64,000 nucleotides of DNA, from contig JAVYIG010001049.1 of NCBI GenBank assembly GCA_035222895.1, positions 310,001 to 374,000 on the forward strand, read 5' to 3'. Shown here in pieces: positions 22,411 through 32,958 of the stretch. Position 1 is the stretch's first letter; each line of letters begins with the position of its first letter. Both the position numbers and the translations under genes were made by a program. Under the pieces are notes generated by a model. That model was given only the letters and a program-made list of their open reading frames with translations, made no database searches and had not been told where the DNA came from. The stretch is from Strongylocentrotus droebachiensis. Taxonomy: Eukaryota; Echinodermata; Echinoidea; Camarodonta; Strongylocentrotidae.

Positions 22411-23014
22411 CTAAGAACAAAGATAAAATTACGAATAGAAGACACACTTTGAACTCTGTAAACTATAAACAAGCCATATTGAGATAATATCCTAGTGCCA
22501 CATTGTATATCTGGCGGTTTTTTAATCAATCGTTCTAGTTTATTTTAACATTTCTAATATATACAACAAATATTACTGACAGGTGATGAAGGGTGACTGT
22601 TCATATATTTATTGGACAAGATGATTCATGATATTCCTTTGATTCCTTAATGAAATTGATGGACAGAAATCGATTTTCAAAATAATAATCAGACGTTATT
22701 TGTCAAAACACATTTAGAATCACATGAGAGTAATAATTCTGTGAAAGGGTAAATGACACTTTTACCATTGATTATAGTGCAACTAACGTCAAATAAAAAA
22801 AAATCCACAGCAAATTGAATTAATCAAACTGTCTTCTATAAAACTCTTATATAGCTCCAATTTTGCTAGTAACATGTCCTATACAAAAACAGTTTTACAA
22901 GAAGAATTATTATACATTTTTTGTTTGTTTTGTTTTGTTCGTCTGTCTCGTTTTTCTTTTTTTTAAATTGGAGAGGGGTGGTTCTGCGGAAAAACATACG
23001 AATTTCATTCATAC
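22411..23014 (-). other. Intron between N-terminal and 2A exons
   Basis: Short phase 0 intron with GTATGA donor and TTCTTAG acceptor. AT-rich, no repeats of note. Confidence 0.65.
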
Positions 23015-23815
23015 CCTGATAGATGATGCTGTTTGCTCTGTGTTTCTCGTTGTGGATTTAGGTGACAAGTCCGATATTAGATCCTCTATCCCCGACGGTG
23101 CAGAATTTGATGTTTCCTCCTTGTACATTTGGATATGATCTGTCTCACCTGCGATAGCTACAGGTACATGTGAGTGCGATTCTGATGTGAAAACTTCAGG
23201 TGGTTCTATTATTTGGGCGGAATTAGGGTGGTATATATGTGACACTAGATTGATGGTTATATGTCTATTGTCCAATTCATCTTCTACGCTGGGTCGAGGA
23301 ACTGGAATTTGCACTTCAGTGGTATCAGGTACAGGGTTGATCTTATTAGCCGTTGGAGAACCATTGTTTTCAGCACAAGAAGACTCAGAGTGAGAGACAT
23401 CGTTATGAACGAGGCTTTTTACATCACATGGGGATCCACTCTCCTTTGCAGCATCACAACCTGGACCGTCACATTGTGACCGAGTCTGACAATTAGCATT
23501 GCATCTGCTAATGCTGACGTCACATGAAGGCCCTGTTTGAACGGTATTAAGGTTGACATTGTAAGAAGACGCAGGTCGACGTGCCGTGTTCCCTGGAGAA
23601 CTATTCGCATCCAGTGAAGAGCCAGTGCGAGATGAGATATTACACTCAGGATTGTTGTTTTCTTTGGCTGGCTCAGCATTCTTATTTTTTTTTATTAAGT
23701 TGTGAAGTTTCCTCCAAAAGTAGTTGTAGTCATATTCTTTCCTCCGACGGCGCATGAAAGTGCCGATCCTGACACGCCAATCACCAAGAGACACAGGCAT
23801 GGTGGCATTAGGATA
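23015..23815 (-). CDS. NLR gene 1, exon 1: N-terminal Cys/Ser/Asn-rich module
   Basis: First coding exon of the 2A-NLR gene. The chosen start is the ATG at 23800-23798, in the context GCCACCATGC, a near-perfect Kozak site. It lies 15 nt after an acceptor (polypyrimidine then ACAG, AG at 23817-23816), so a 5' non-coding exon probably lies upstream. The coding part is 786 nt (262 codons) and ends AGG|GTATGA, phase 0. Residues 1-42 are basic, with WRVRIGTF followed by RRRRK and KKNK. The rest is low-complexity, rich in Ser, Asn and Pro, with Cys in short repeats of CD type (PSCDV, SPCDV, SQCDGPGCDA). There is no obvious signal peptide, membrane segment or recognised domain. By position it is the module released upstream of the 2A motif. 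The upstream in-frame ATG at 23890 would lie before the acceptor and is not preferred. Confidence 0.72.
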
Positions 23816-24030
23816 CTGTGTTATTAAAGAGAAACAAATGTTAATGCAAGGTAAATTCATGAAACGGGCAAAATGACTTTGTATACACAAATAGTATCAC
23901 ATCTTCTAACGGATTTATCTTAACATGTCATAAAGGAAAAATGTACTAGTATTCGTTTTTAAATTACATAATATCTCATCTTAGAAAGATAGCATAATGC
24001 ATGGTGCTTCAATGCAAATTTGCACCGCTC

Positions 24031-24036
24031 TTTATA
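24031..24036 (-). promoter_or_regulatory. Possible TATA box of NLR gene 1, with octamer motif
   Basis: On the minus strand GAATATAAAGAGCGG is followed by GTGCAAATTTGCAT, which contains an exact octamer (plus-strand ATGCAAAT at 24012-24019) where the start site would be expected. It lies about 230 bp before the start codon. An acceptor lies between it and the ATG, so a first non-coding exon and short intron would be needed. Weak evidence. Confidence 0.25.
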
Positions 24037-24582
24037 TTCTGGAAAATACTGGTACAATTCCCCTCCAGTGAGCAAACCCGGACAACTACCACCGGTAAAA
24101 CTACCCTTTGTAGAAGTCCATTAACAGTAGTTTGATCTTTAGGGAGTATTTTCTACGGTGTGGTTGTTTGCGTTTTTACAGTTTTATTTTTACAGATGTC
24201 CCATTTGCTTCTTATGCTTCTTATGCGGAGTGTTAATCCAGGGATAGCTTTCTTTGCCAGACGATGTATGAAAAGTAGTTAAAAGAGACATAACTCGTGT
24301 TCACACGATGGCAATGTTGGTCGGCGTAAAGGTCGTTTTTAAAGAGAGCTAGTCGGCGTAAATAGGGACTTTTAAATTGAGTGGACGAGAACACGACGAA
24401 CGCCGACTGATCATGCGTGCCAACGTACTCAACTTCCCATGTTGACTACAATTAGAAATCTTTTAGATTGCACTCGACGATATACATGCATGCAGGAAGT
24501 AACACTATGAACATGACGGACAAAGACAGAGGACAAAATATACAGTTCCTTATTCTACCCTCAACAATTGCTGTGGTAGACA

Positions 24583-24664
24583 CTGCTATTATGTAAAAAT
24601 GTGTAGAACAGGTTAATATGCATGTGACACCAGTCCTGTTCTACACATTTTTACATAATAGCAG
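24583..24664. repeat. Perfect 30-bp inverted repeat inside a longer foldback
   Basis: Arms 24583-24612 and 24635-24664 (outer ends CTGCTATTATGTAAAAATG and its inverse) pair perfectly over 30 bp around a 22-base loop. Imperfect pairing extends outwards (TATACAGTTCCT at 24540 with AGGAACTGTATA at 24691). Related GTCGGCGTAAAGGTCG sequence lies further out (24332, 24925 inverted). Confidence 0.8.
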
Positions 24665-25153
24665 GGAAGGAATGTTCCTTTGTCTACCTGAGGAACTGTA
24701 TATTTTAGGCGCACGCGGCATACTAGTACCGTACTAGATTTAGGAAAATGAAGGTTGACGCATTTTTGATCGCCGACTGAGACGACGTGACGCATGCGCA
24801 TTGCCTTAAAATGACGTCACAGGTTGCAGTCAAAGCTGTCGACGTGCAAATCTAAAAGTCCCTAATATTGTGAGGTCGGCATAAAGGTCGGTGTATATTG
24901 TCTGAACGATAGTCTTGTTAGCTACGCCGACCTTTACACCCATCGATTTATTCCTGGATTTATCCAGGAGTAACGCGCTAACATGCCTAGAGGGTAGCGT
25001 TAGTTGACCGCGTGGATGCTCTTACTTGGCACTCGGAGTATCTGTGACTTTTCACGAGGGTTGTTTGTTTATACAATCGAAAATTAAAATTACATTTCGA
25101 GCGATTTAGAAGGAAGGTGGGTTAAAGTCAACTAGTGCGGGCGCCACCACTTC

Positions 25154-25180
25154 CAGGGGCGGATCCAGAGGGGCGTGGGT
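25154..25180 (+). mobile_element. hAT-type terminus (CGGATCC family)
   Basis: CAGGGGCGGATCCAGAGGGG matches the tips of the two complete elements. No partner end with a matching 8-bp duplication was found, so it is a fragment or a rearranged copy. Confidence 0.5.
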
Positions 25181-26589
25181 GTGTGTGTGTAATTTGGTTT
25201 CTTCACATGTGCAGGGAGGGCGGGTATGTTGGCCTTACATTTACAGAAGTGGGAACAAGTAAAGTTTTCATGAACTTTTTACACTGGACTATTGTAGCCT
25301 CGTTTAAATGAATTTGTTTTAAATGTTTTAAATAGATTGTTTCGGTTTTGTCTGTCGCTCCAATTTGGGGTATTCTGAGGGGGCTAGGAACAGTGTGTGG
25401 TGGAAGTGTGGTCGGGTGGAGTGTGTGTCGCATGATGGGTAGGGGGGAAGTAGTAATAGTAGTGTGTTTGGTTGGATGGGGTTATTTGTTTTATGATACA
25501 AATGATTTCATTTTTGTTTTCATCAATTGTACAATGTATGTAATGTAAATGTTTTGAATTATGTCAAGGAAAAAAAAAAGTACTTTATTTCTAAAAATTA
25601 ATTGGTATTGTTTGGAATCAATAAAAAGAAAACTATTAAAAAAAATATAAAAAAAGAAAGAAAAAAGAATCAATCAGATATGATTATTTACGTCTGGGGA
25701 GCGACCTTTAACCCTATGTTTACTGGGGGGGGGGGGGTCAATTTGACCCTCCCCTTTAGAAATTTCGCGACTTCTCCGAAACCGCGGCAGATATAACATT
25801 TTCCTTTTATGACTTTTTTCTTTCGAGTCTTACGCATCTTTTAAAACGATTTTTTTTCGAAAATCGGACGTAAAGTTACAAAGTCACGTGACCTTTTGTC
25901 TTTGCACGTCAGCCCGAAAATCGCTAATTTTTGTGATTTGTGTACAAAACATATGGAAATGTTATTTTTCCTAAAAAGAGATAAGGCGAGGCGTCAAAAA
26001 TATCTATTCCAGCTGGCTGCCGCCTCACGTATTGGCTGATCGAGGCTGCAATTCCAGCTGAAGCCTGGCTGGGGCAATTAATTTTCACTAATTAGGCGAG
26101 CCGGCTTGCGCCAGGCTGGGCTCTGAGTTTTACCCCGGAATCTTTAATCGGCCCATCCACCCCCGCCTGCCGCCTCGTCCATAATTGGCTCAGCCGGCTG
26201 CCGCCAAAAATAGGATGTTAAAGTTGCAACTTTAAAGTTTCCAGCTGGCGGCGGCCGTACGGAGATGCTTAAAGTTGTAGGTGGCGGCAGCTAGACGAAG
26301 ATGCTTGAAGTTGCAACTTGTTGAAGCGTACTGAGCTTTCTCCCTAAAATGGCGCTCATTTTCCGAGTGTGATGTCATTTCAAGCTATGTTTACATTTCT
26401 AGTCACGCCGGCCTTTGCTTACAAAACGGGATGGACGTGAAGCAACGAGGGGAAGGATACCGTGTTAGACCTTGACAAAAACTTAGCAACATCCAACAAA
26501 TCTTGAATACAGACCACTATGTTTCAGGCAAAAATGGCTGCCGTGATGCCGGGAACATAGTTTAGACGTAGCTTTGAGGGCGATTGTTA

Positions 26590-26838
26590 TCGCGCCTGTT
26601 CACAGCGAAACGCACCTGTTTTTAAATTGCCTAGATTAGCAAGTGTGCGCTTGTAAAAATGACACTTGGCTGGAATGTTCCCCCAGGGAGTGGAGAACGT
26701 GCATACATTGTGCGCGACAAAGCCTGATACCGATGACCGGGGTAATAAAATATATAATGGTGAAGCGCTTCGAGAAGGCCTGCGGTCCTGAAAAGCGCTA
26801 TTATAAGAACTAGCTATTATCCTAATTATTGTTGACAA
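26590..26838 (+). mobile_element. LINE or SINE 3' end (family with AGCGCT motif)
   Basis: Contains ATGGTGAAGCGCTTCGAGAA, then GGTCCTGAAAAGCGCTAT and an ATTAT-rich tail. The same sequence occurs inverted at 58014-58190. No coding capacity. Confidence 0.55.
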
Positions 26839-26921
26839 TTTAAGTGTATAATTTCAAATATTTCATGTCATTTTATGTCTTTATATCCACTATTTTACAC
26901 CATTTAAACTTGGTGTCCAAT

Positions 26922-27330
26922 CAGGGGCGTCTCCAAGGGGGGGGGGGGGGGGGTGTGGGGAGGGGGGGGGGTGCGACACCCCCCACCTGTCAGGATATTG
27001 TCGGTAAAATTGCGCTATCGTCGGGGAAAAAAAGAGAAAGGGGAAAGGAAAAAAAGAGAGGGAAAGGGAAAGAAAAGAAAAAAAGAAAAAGAAAAGAAAG
27101 AAAGGAAAAGAAAGGAAAGAAAAAAGAAAAAAGAAAAAGAGGGAGGAAAGGAAAGAAAGGAAAAGAAAGAAAAGAAAGAACAAGGAAAAAAAAAGAGAAA
27201 AGGGAAACAAAAAAACGGAGGAGGAAAGAGAGGAGAGAGAGGGGAGGTAAGGATCTGAGAGAGGAGGAGTGGGAGTAAAAGAGAGAGGGGGTTGTTGGGT
27301 GGAGTCGTCTCGTCGAGGGAGCAAGAAAGA
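26922..27330 (+). mobile_element. hAT-type terminus followed by poly-G and GA-rich tract
   Basis: CAGGGGCGTCTCCAAGGGG is a variant tip. It is followed by G runs and by a purine-only stretch (about 27027-27290) of GAAAGG-type repeats. Long frames on both strands here are composition artefacts. Confidence 0.45.
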
Positions 27331-27599
27331 CACGGGTAAAATATATTGCTGTGTCGGGTCAACTGTGTCGGTATTCTTGCTCGATCCTCGTGTACTATAT
27401 TAATGCAGAAGTTTGAAGTCGGTGAGATGTATATTGTCGGTCGGCCGACAAGTTTTTTTCCCTACGAACTGTGACTTTTTATCCGCTGTGACGACTTCGA
27501 GAGTGACTACAACTACAATACTTGTATTTTCTCGAAGTTTCACTTTCCTATAATATCAGCTAAAGAAATTAGAGGTTTAACATTTTCGGGGAAACTAAA

Positions 27600-28110
27600 T
27601 TCAAACAAGGATTAAGAGTCAACAACGGTAGGACGAATCGTCTGCCTTTCTCTATATTTTGATGAAACGCCAAAAAATCCGCGCTTTGCGCGGAACGGGA
27701 AAACTTCGTTTATACGAGTCGAGAACGGTTCAACGAATAGTCTTCTTGAAGCTTATCAACACTAGTGTGGCTAGGAGGGATAAGACCACACAGCGAGGTC
27801 ACTGACAGGTGGCTATATCATCAACTCAGCTCTCAAATAATATAAGAAATAGAGGACCATGGGAGACCAATAGGCACCGATTGGAGAAGTTTGCTATATA
27901 AAGGGAGCAAGTAGCTACAAGTAGGACAGTGGGTCTTTAAGGAAACGTCACAGCTTCCGCGCTTCGCGCGAGAGGGGGAAACTGAATTAAGATAAATAGG
28001 GCTTAGTAAGATTCGAAAACGATGCAATGAATCGTCTTCTTTCTATAATAATTAAGTCGAACGTCAATGCTTCCGCGCTTCGCGCCAGGGGGGGAACTGA
28101 ATTCAGACAA
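27600..28110 (+). repeat. Hairpin minisatellite, left part
   Basis: Degenerate units of about 120 bp carrying TTCCGCGCTTCGCGC, then GGGGGAAACTGAATTCAGA and CGGTACAACGAATCGTCTT-like blocks. The array continues at 30525-30800, beyond the inserted LINE, and at 34020-34760 inside the hAT-type element. Confidence 0.75.
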
Positions 28111-28149
28111 ATAGGGCTTCTCTAAGAGTGTCTCATCCTGAGTTGACAA

Positions 28150-30514
28150 ATGTGCTTCTCTAAGAGTGTCTCATCCTGAGTTGATATCAACAAAAATATC
28201 ATACAGGAACTTCAAAGACATGGATCACTCTAAATTTGCTTCTGAGCTCGCGGCTAAACTCGATGCTCCGAAACCTAATAATGGGACTGCTGATGAATGT
28301 CCTATCAAAGAGATCGTATCGGAATTCGACTCTGCCGTCCAGGAGACTCTTGACTCTACTGCTCCCATGAAGACAGTCACCATCAAGGCTCGTCGCAGGC
28401 CCAGGTGGTATAACTCGACAATAATAGGGGATTCACGCCGCGAACGCCGCCGATGTGAAAGGCGGTGGGGAAAACACAAGACTGATGTGAATTTGAGCGC
28501 CTTCCAAGCTGCAAAACTTCATGTCAAAAAGTGCATCACCATGGCCAAGTGTGAATACTTTACCTGTGCTCTTGAAGAGTGTACTCCAAAGACTGCCTTC
28601 CAAGTACTGAATAGGTTACTGAACACCAATGAGAAGGTTCTTCCTGTACATGACTTGCCAGCTGAATTAGCAGACAGATTCGCCAACTTCTTCACTGATA
28701 AAGTCTTGAAGATTCGGAATGAACTTGATAGCAATGATCCCGATCCAATGCTCACATCTTGCTGTAATCAGGGGATAGGTCTTCAGTTCCGAGAGTTCGC
28801 TGAAGTATCTGAGAGTGAAGTGGAGAATATCATCAAACGTTCATCCTCAAAGAGCTGCTCCCTCGACCCTCTACCAACATGGCTGCTGAAGAAACATCTG
28901 AGAGTTGTACTTCCTGAACTTGTTCACCTTACGAACCAGGTTCTGTCTAGTGGTGTCTTTCCTACAGATCTCAAAGAGGTGTTACCAGTCATCAAGAAAG
29001 CGTCACTGGATAGAAATGATCTGCGGAGCTATCGCCCTGTATCAAATATACCATTTCGATCTAAGATTATCGAGCGAATAATGCTTAGACAACTTACCGA
29101 GCACATCCAGGATAATGGACTTACTGAACCCATGCAATCGGCATACAAAGAACACCATAGCACTGAAACAGCACTACTTAAGATTCAGACGGATTTACTT
29201 CAAGCCATTGACAGTCAGAAAGGAGTAATGATGGTGCTGCTTGACTTGTCTGCTGCGTTTGACACAGTGGACCATAAGATTCTGCTGGATCGTCTTGAAG
29301 ACCATTTTGGTATTACAGGTCTCGCTCTCAAGCTTATCCATTCATACCTTGAAGACCGGAACAGCCATGTTTTAATCTCTGGTCAGCTTTCGAAAGCTTG
29401 TAGACTGCCACATGGAATTCCACAAGGTTCTGTCATCGGACCCTTGTTTTTCACCCTTTACATTCGTCCCATTGGTGATATTCTTCGGGCTCATCGAGTA
29501 TTCTTTCACATGTATGCAGATGACATTCAGATCTACGTGATGTTTTACCCAACTGATCCAGTTGCAATTGATGCTGCGCTAGGCAGACTCAGTAGCTGTA
29601 TCACTGAAATTCAGCGTTGGATGAATGGGAACAAGCTCAAACTCAACGATGACAAGACTGAATTCTTTGTCTCTGCTTCACCGCATCATCGGTCATCCCA
29701 TCTAATGAACGATGTCAAACTGATGATTGGTGAGAAATCCTTCCAACCATGTAAGTCCATCCGCAATCTGGGAGTAACACTTGAACCATCTGTGAACTTA
29801 AGTCTTCATGTCAACCTTCTCAGCAGAAGCATCAAGTACCACCTACGTAACCTGTGGAGGGTCAGGCGGTTTATTGATAAGTCAACATGCCACGCTGCGG
29901 CAAGGGCTCTTGTCCTTTCCAGACTAGACTACTGCAACAGTCTATTCAGTGTTCTCAGCCAGAGGGACCTTGATCGCCTTCAGAGACTCCAAAACTCAGC
30001 GGCAAGGCTTGTCTTCTCTGCTCCTCTTCGGACTCACATAACACCACTTCGACTTGAACTCCATTGGCTGCCTGTACGACAGAGAATAGCTTTTAAGATC
30101 CTACTACTGGTCTACAAGTCTCTCAACCACCGATGTCCCCCGTACATAGCTGACTGCTTGGTTCGTCGCCCTCGAGTCCGAAATACCCGCTCATCATCAT
30201 CCATCTGGCTCACTCAGTGTCTCTCTAAGAAACGTGCTGGTGAATTGTCTTTTCCATCGGTTGCTGCTAAACTGTGGAACCAACTACCTACTGCTGTGCA
30301 GACGGCCTCATCTGTTGACCAGTTCAAGAAACTGCTCAAGTCACATCTATTCTGCTAGAAATTTCTTATTACCAGCCTACATATACTTTACTGATCTGTG
30401 AGAAGTGTCTAACTTTTGTTTTAAGTGGCCCAAACATTGTGGAGCATGTGTGCAGCGCTTTGTAACTGCAAGGAAAAGGCGCTATACCAAATATCTTATG
30501 GATTGGATTGGATT
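28150..30514 (+). mobile_element. CR1/L2-like non-LTR retrotransposon, 5' truncated
   Basis: An intact frame (28166-30358, 730 codons) followed by a short 3' UTR and a tail of GGATT repeats ending near 30514. The endonuclease domain that should precede is absent, so the copy is 5' truncated. It sits inside a hairpin minisatellite that continues on both sides (27600-28110, 30525-30800). Just before it, GCTTCTCTAAGAGTGTCTC occurs twice (from about 28107 and 28152). The long uninterrupted frame points to a young insertion. Confidence 0.88.
28166..30358 (+). CDS. Reverse transcriptase (ORF2 C-terminal part) of a CR1/L2-like LINE
   Basis: Encodes the linker between endonuclease and reverse transcriptase, then a full RT domain. 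Motif A is LLDLSAAFDTVDH, motif B is GIPQGSVIGPLFF, and the catalytic box is YADDIQIY. The thumb and C-terminal region follow, with RLDYCNSLF, RLQRLQNSAARL and LHWLPVRQRIAFKILL, ending in FKKLLKSHLFC, all typical of CR1/L2-type ORF2 proteins. It would reverse-transcribe its RNA at a nicked target, but without its endonuclease it cannot move by itself. The true start is lost; the first ATG (28166) is only the first in frame. Confidence 0.9.
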   Translation: MSHPELISTKISYRNFKDMDHSKFASELAAKLDAPKPNNGTADECPIKEIVSEFDSAVQETLDSTAPMKTVTIKARRRPRWYNSTIIGDSRRERRRCERRWGKHKTDVNLSAFQAAKLHVKKCITMAKCEYFTCALEECTPKTAFQVLNRLLNTNEKVLPVHDLPAELADRFANFFTDKVLKIRNELDSNDPDPMLTSCCNQGIGLQFREFAEVSESEVENIIKRSSSKSCSLDPLPTWLLKKHLRVVLPELVHLTNQVLSSGVFPTDLKEVLPVIKKASLDRNDLRSYRPVSNIPFRSKIIERIMLRQLTEHIQDNGLTEPMQSAYKEHHSTETALLKIQTDLLQAIDSQKGVMMVLLDLSAAFDTVDHKILLDRLEDHFGITGLALKLIHSYLEDRNSHVLISGQLSKACRLPHGIPQGSVIGPLFFTLYIRPIGDILRAHRVFFHMYADDIQIYVMFYPTDPVAIDAALGRLSSCITEIQRWMNGNKLKLNDDKTEFFVSASPHHRSSHLMNDVKLMIGEKSFQPCKSIRNLGVTLEPSVNLSLHVNLLSRSIKYHLRNLWRVRRFIDKSTCHAAARALVLSRLDYCNSLFSVLSQRDLDRLQRLQNSAARLVFSAPLRTHITPLRLELHWLPVRQRIAFKILLLVYKSLNHRCPPYIADCLVRRPRVRNTRSSSSIWLTQCLSKKRAGELSFPSVAAKLWNQLPTAVQTASSVDQFKKLLKSHLFC

Positions 30515-30524
30515 AAGAGTAAAA

Positions 30525-30800
30525 AACGATGCAACGAATCGTCTTCTTTCTATAATAATTTAAGGAAACGTGAAAGCTTCCGCGCTTCGCGCGAGAGGGG
30601 GAAACTGAATTCAGATAAATAGGGATAATAAGAGTCGAAAACGATGCAACGAATCGTCTTCTTTCTATAATAATCAAATCAAACGTCTAAGCTTTTCGCG
30701 CTTCGTCCGGGAAGGGGGAAACTAAATTCAGACAAGAATTAAGAGTAGAAAACGGTACAACGAATCGTCTGCTTTCCTAATAATTTAAGGAAACGTCAAA
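30525..30800 (+). repeat. Hairpin minisatellite, right part
   Basis: Continuation of the 27600-28110 array after the LINE. Each unit contains GCAACGAATCGTCTTCTTTC and a CGCGCTTCGCGCG hairpin. Confidence 0.75.
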
Positions 30801-30829
30801 CGTGATGGTGACAGCGGCAGTGGCAAAAA

Positions 30830-32060
30830 CGTTTGGGGTTTTGGGCAATACATTACGGTCAGAAGAGCATATTTTGATACCTTATTTGTGACACTGGCAG
30901 GACACAATTAAGTGTTAAGTCCAGGGGGCGGAGCCCCCAGAGTGCTCAGGGGTTATATAAATTAAATCATAATCAGATGAGCATATTTCGTACCTTATTT
31001 GTGACACTAGCAGGTCACGAATTGGCGTGGGGTCCAGGGGGTGGAGCCCCGGAAGTTCAGGGTTTTTGAGCAATAAATTACGATCAGATGAGCATATTTT
31101 GATACCTTATTTGTGACACTGGCAGGGCACAAATTGGTGTTGGGTCCAGGGGGCGGAGCCCTCAGAAGCTCAGGGATTGTATACATCAAATTATCGTCAG
31201 ATGAGCATGATTTAATACCTTATTTGTGACACTGGCAGGTCACGAACTGGCGTGGGGTTTCAGGGGGCGGAGCCCCCGGAAGCTCAGGGGTTTTGGGCAA
31301 TAAATTACGGTCAGATGAGCATATTTTTATACCTTATTTGTGACACTGGCAGGTCACGAATTGGCGTAGGGTCCAGGAGGCGGATCCCCCGGATGCTCAG
31401 GGGTGTTAGGCAATAGATTACGATTAGATGAGCATCCTGGGGCCCGTCTTAGGGCCATTGGTGTGGTTCGGGGGCATAGACCCGGAAGCTCAGGGCTTTA
31501 GGCATTTAATTATTTCAGATGAGCATTATTATACCTTATTTGTGACACTGGCAGGTCACTAATTGGCGTGGGGTCCAGGGGGCGGAGCCCCCATAATTTC
31601 AGGGGATTTAGACATATTATAACAGTCAGACAAGCATGTAGGGGCCCGCCTTAGGGCCCATGGTAGGGTCGAGGGGTGGAGTCCCGGAAACTTAGGAGTT
31701 TTAGGCATTTTATTACGGTCAGATGAACATATTTTGATACCTTATTTGTGACACTGGCAGGAAAATAATAAACGTGAGGTTCAGGGGGCCGAGACCCTAG
31801 ATGCTCAGGGGTTTTAACCATTAAATTACCGTCAGATTAGCATCCAGCCATCCGCCTTAGGGCCCGAGATGGGGTCCAGGGGGTAGAGGAACCGGAAGTC
31901 AAGGGGTTTGAGGCATTAAATAACGGTCAGATGAGCATATTTTGATACCTTATTTGTGGCACTGGTAGGTCAATAATTGTTGTGGGGTCCAGGGGGCTTA
32001 CCCCCCAGGAGTTCAGGGGTTTTAGGCATTAAATTACCGTCAGAAGAACATCCAGGTGCC
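30830..32060 (+). repeat. Tandem repeat, unit about 90-115 bp, about 12 copies
   Basis: Units contain CAGATGAGCATATTTTGAT, ACCTTATTTGTGACACTGGC, GGGGTCCAGGGGGCGGAGCC and CTCAGGGGTTTTAGGCA. The CAGATGAGCAT motif recurs near 30860, 30974, 31083, 31197, 31311, 31427, 31516, 31628, 31720, 31832, 31929 and 32040. Two inverted units lie at 33840-34010. Confidence 0.8.
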
Positions 32061-32169
32061 TGACTTTGGGTCCTAAGTAAAATCACTTTTTGTTGTTGCT
32101 TTCTTTAGCGCCAAAAAAATAAATCTTTCCCCCTTTTTTCCCCTTTTCTTTTGCCAGGTGGGGGGCCCA

Positions 32170-32192
32170 GGTCCCCCCTGGATCCGTCACTG
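32170..32192 (-). mobile_element. hAT-type terminus (CGGATCC family)
   Basis: CCCCCTGGATCCGTCACTG is an inverse tip at the end of the 30830-32060 tandem repeat. No matching left end with an 8-bp duplication was found. Confidence 0.45.
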
Positions 32193-32874
32193 CAAGGATG
32201 TCTTTCATTAATATGATCATCTCTCTTTATCGATCACTTCTTATCCCTGTCTCTATCCATACACCCTCCCCTATTTATTATGTTCTACTTCCCCTCTTCT
32301 TTGTCTCTCTCTCTCTCTCTCTCTCCCTTCCTATCCATTTCAATCAATCATTCCAATCAATCAACTCCATTGTATTTTCAATCAATCATTCCAGGATACA
32401 AACATTATGATAATATCTAAATAAATGTAGACAAAGAAATAAGGAGTTATTTAGGTGAGAGAAATGCACCATGAATAAGACTTCATGACATGTAGTGGCT
32501 TGACATCAGTTTGGCAATGGCAATTCGAAAAAAGTGGCAAATGGCAAAAAGGGGCAATAGAGGAGTAGAAGAGGAAGAAGTCTAGAAGCCCAGCCGAAGT
32601 CTGCAAGTGTAGACTTTGTTTTGACTACATTAGAAAGCCTTAAAAACTATTCAATTTTAGTATCTAATAAAGATCAAATATTTGTTGTTATTTTATTTGA
32701 TAACCATCTAGTATGATATGATTTTTCATACATACATCAATCGTATTGTGTTAATGGTGGTGGTGGTGGCCTCGCCCCTTAATTTCCTTCCCTTCCTCTT
32801 CCGCCTCCAACACGTCCCTGGAACCTTTGATTGAGGCATGAGGATAAAGTACATGTACTATTAACGTAGTCTGT

Positions 32875-32927
32875 CAGGCGCGGATCCAGGGGGGGCCGAG
32901 CGGGCCTTGCCCCCCCCCCCCCCCCGC

Positions 32928-32958
<31 letters not shown>

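Larger units (their letters stand above)
23816..26589. other. Upstream region of NLR gene 1, no gene
   Basis: Holds the possible promoter near 24030, the 24583 foldback and one hAT-type tip. 25985-26330 is richer in GC with repeated TTGGCT and CCGGCTGCCGCC words of unknown origin. Confidence 0.5.

Noticed and set aside
23801..23890. Upstream in-frame ATG at 23890 as the gene 1 start
   Set aside because: A good acceptor (AG at 23817-23816) lies between it and the strong Kozak ATG at 23800, so this stretch is more likely intron or UTR.
26844..27362. Long open frames on both strands (up to 147 codons)
   Set aside because: They run through poly-G and a purine-only GAAAGG tract next to a hAT-type tip. 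The products are Lys/Arg/Gly or Phe/Leu/Ser low-complexity sequence, as expected from composition.
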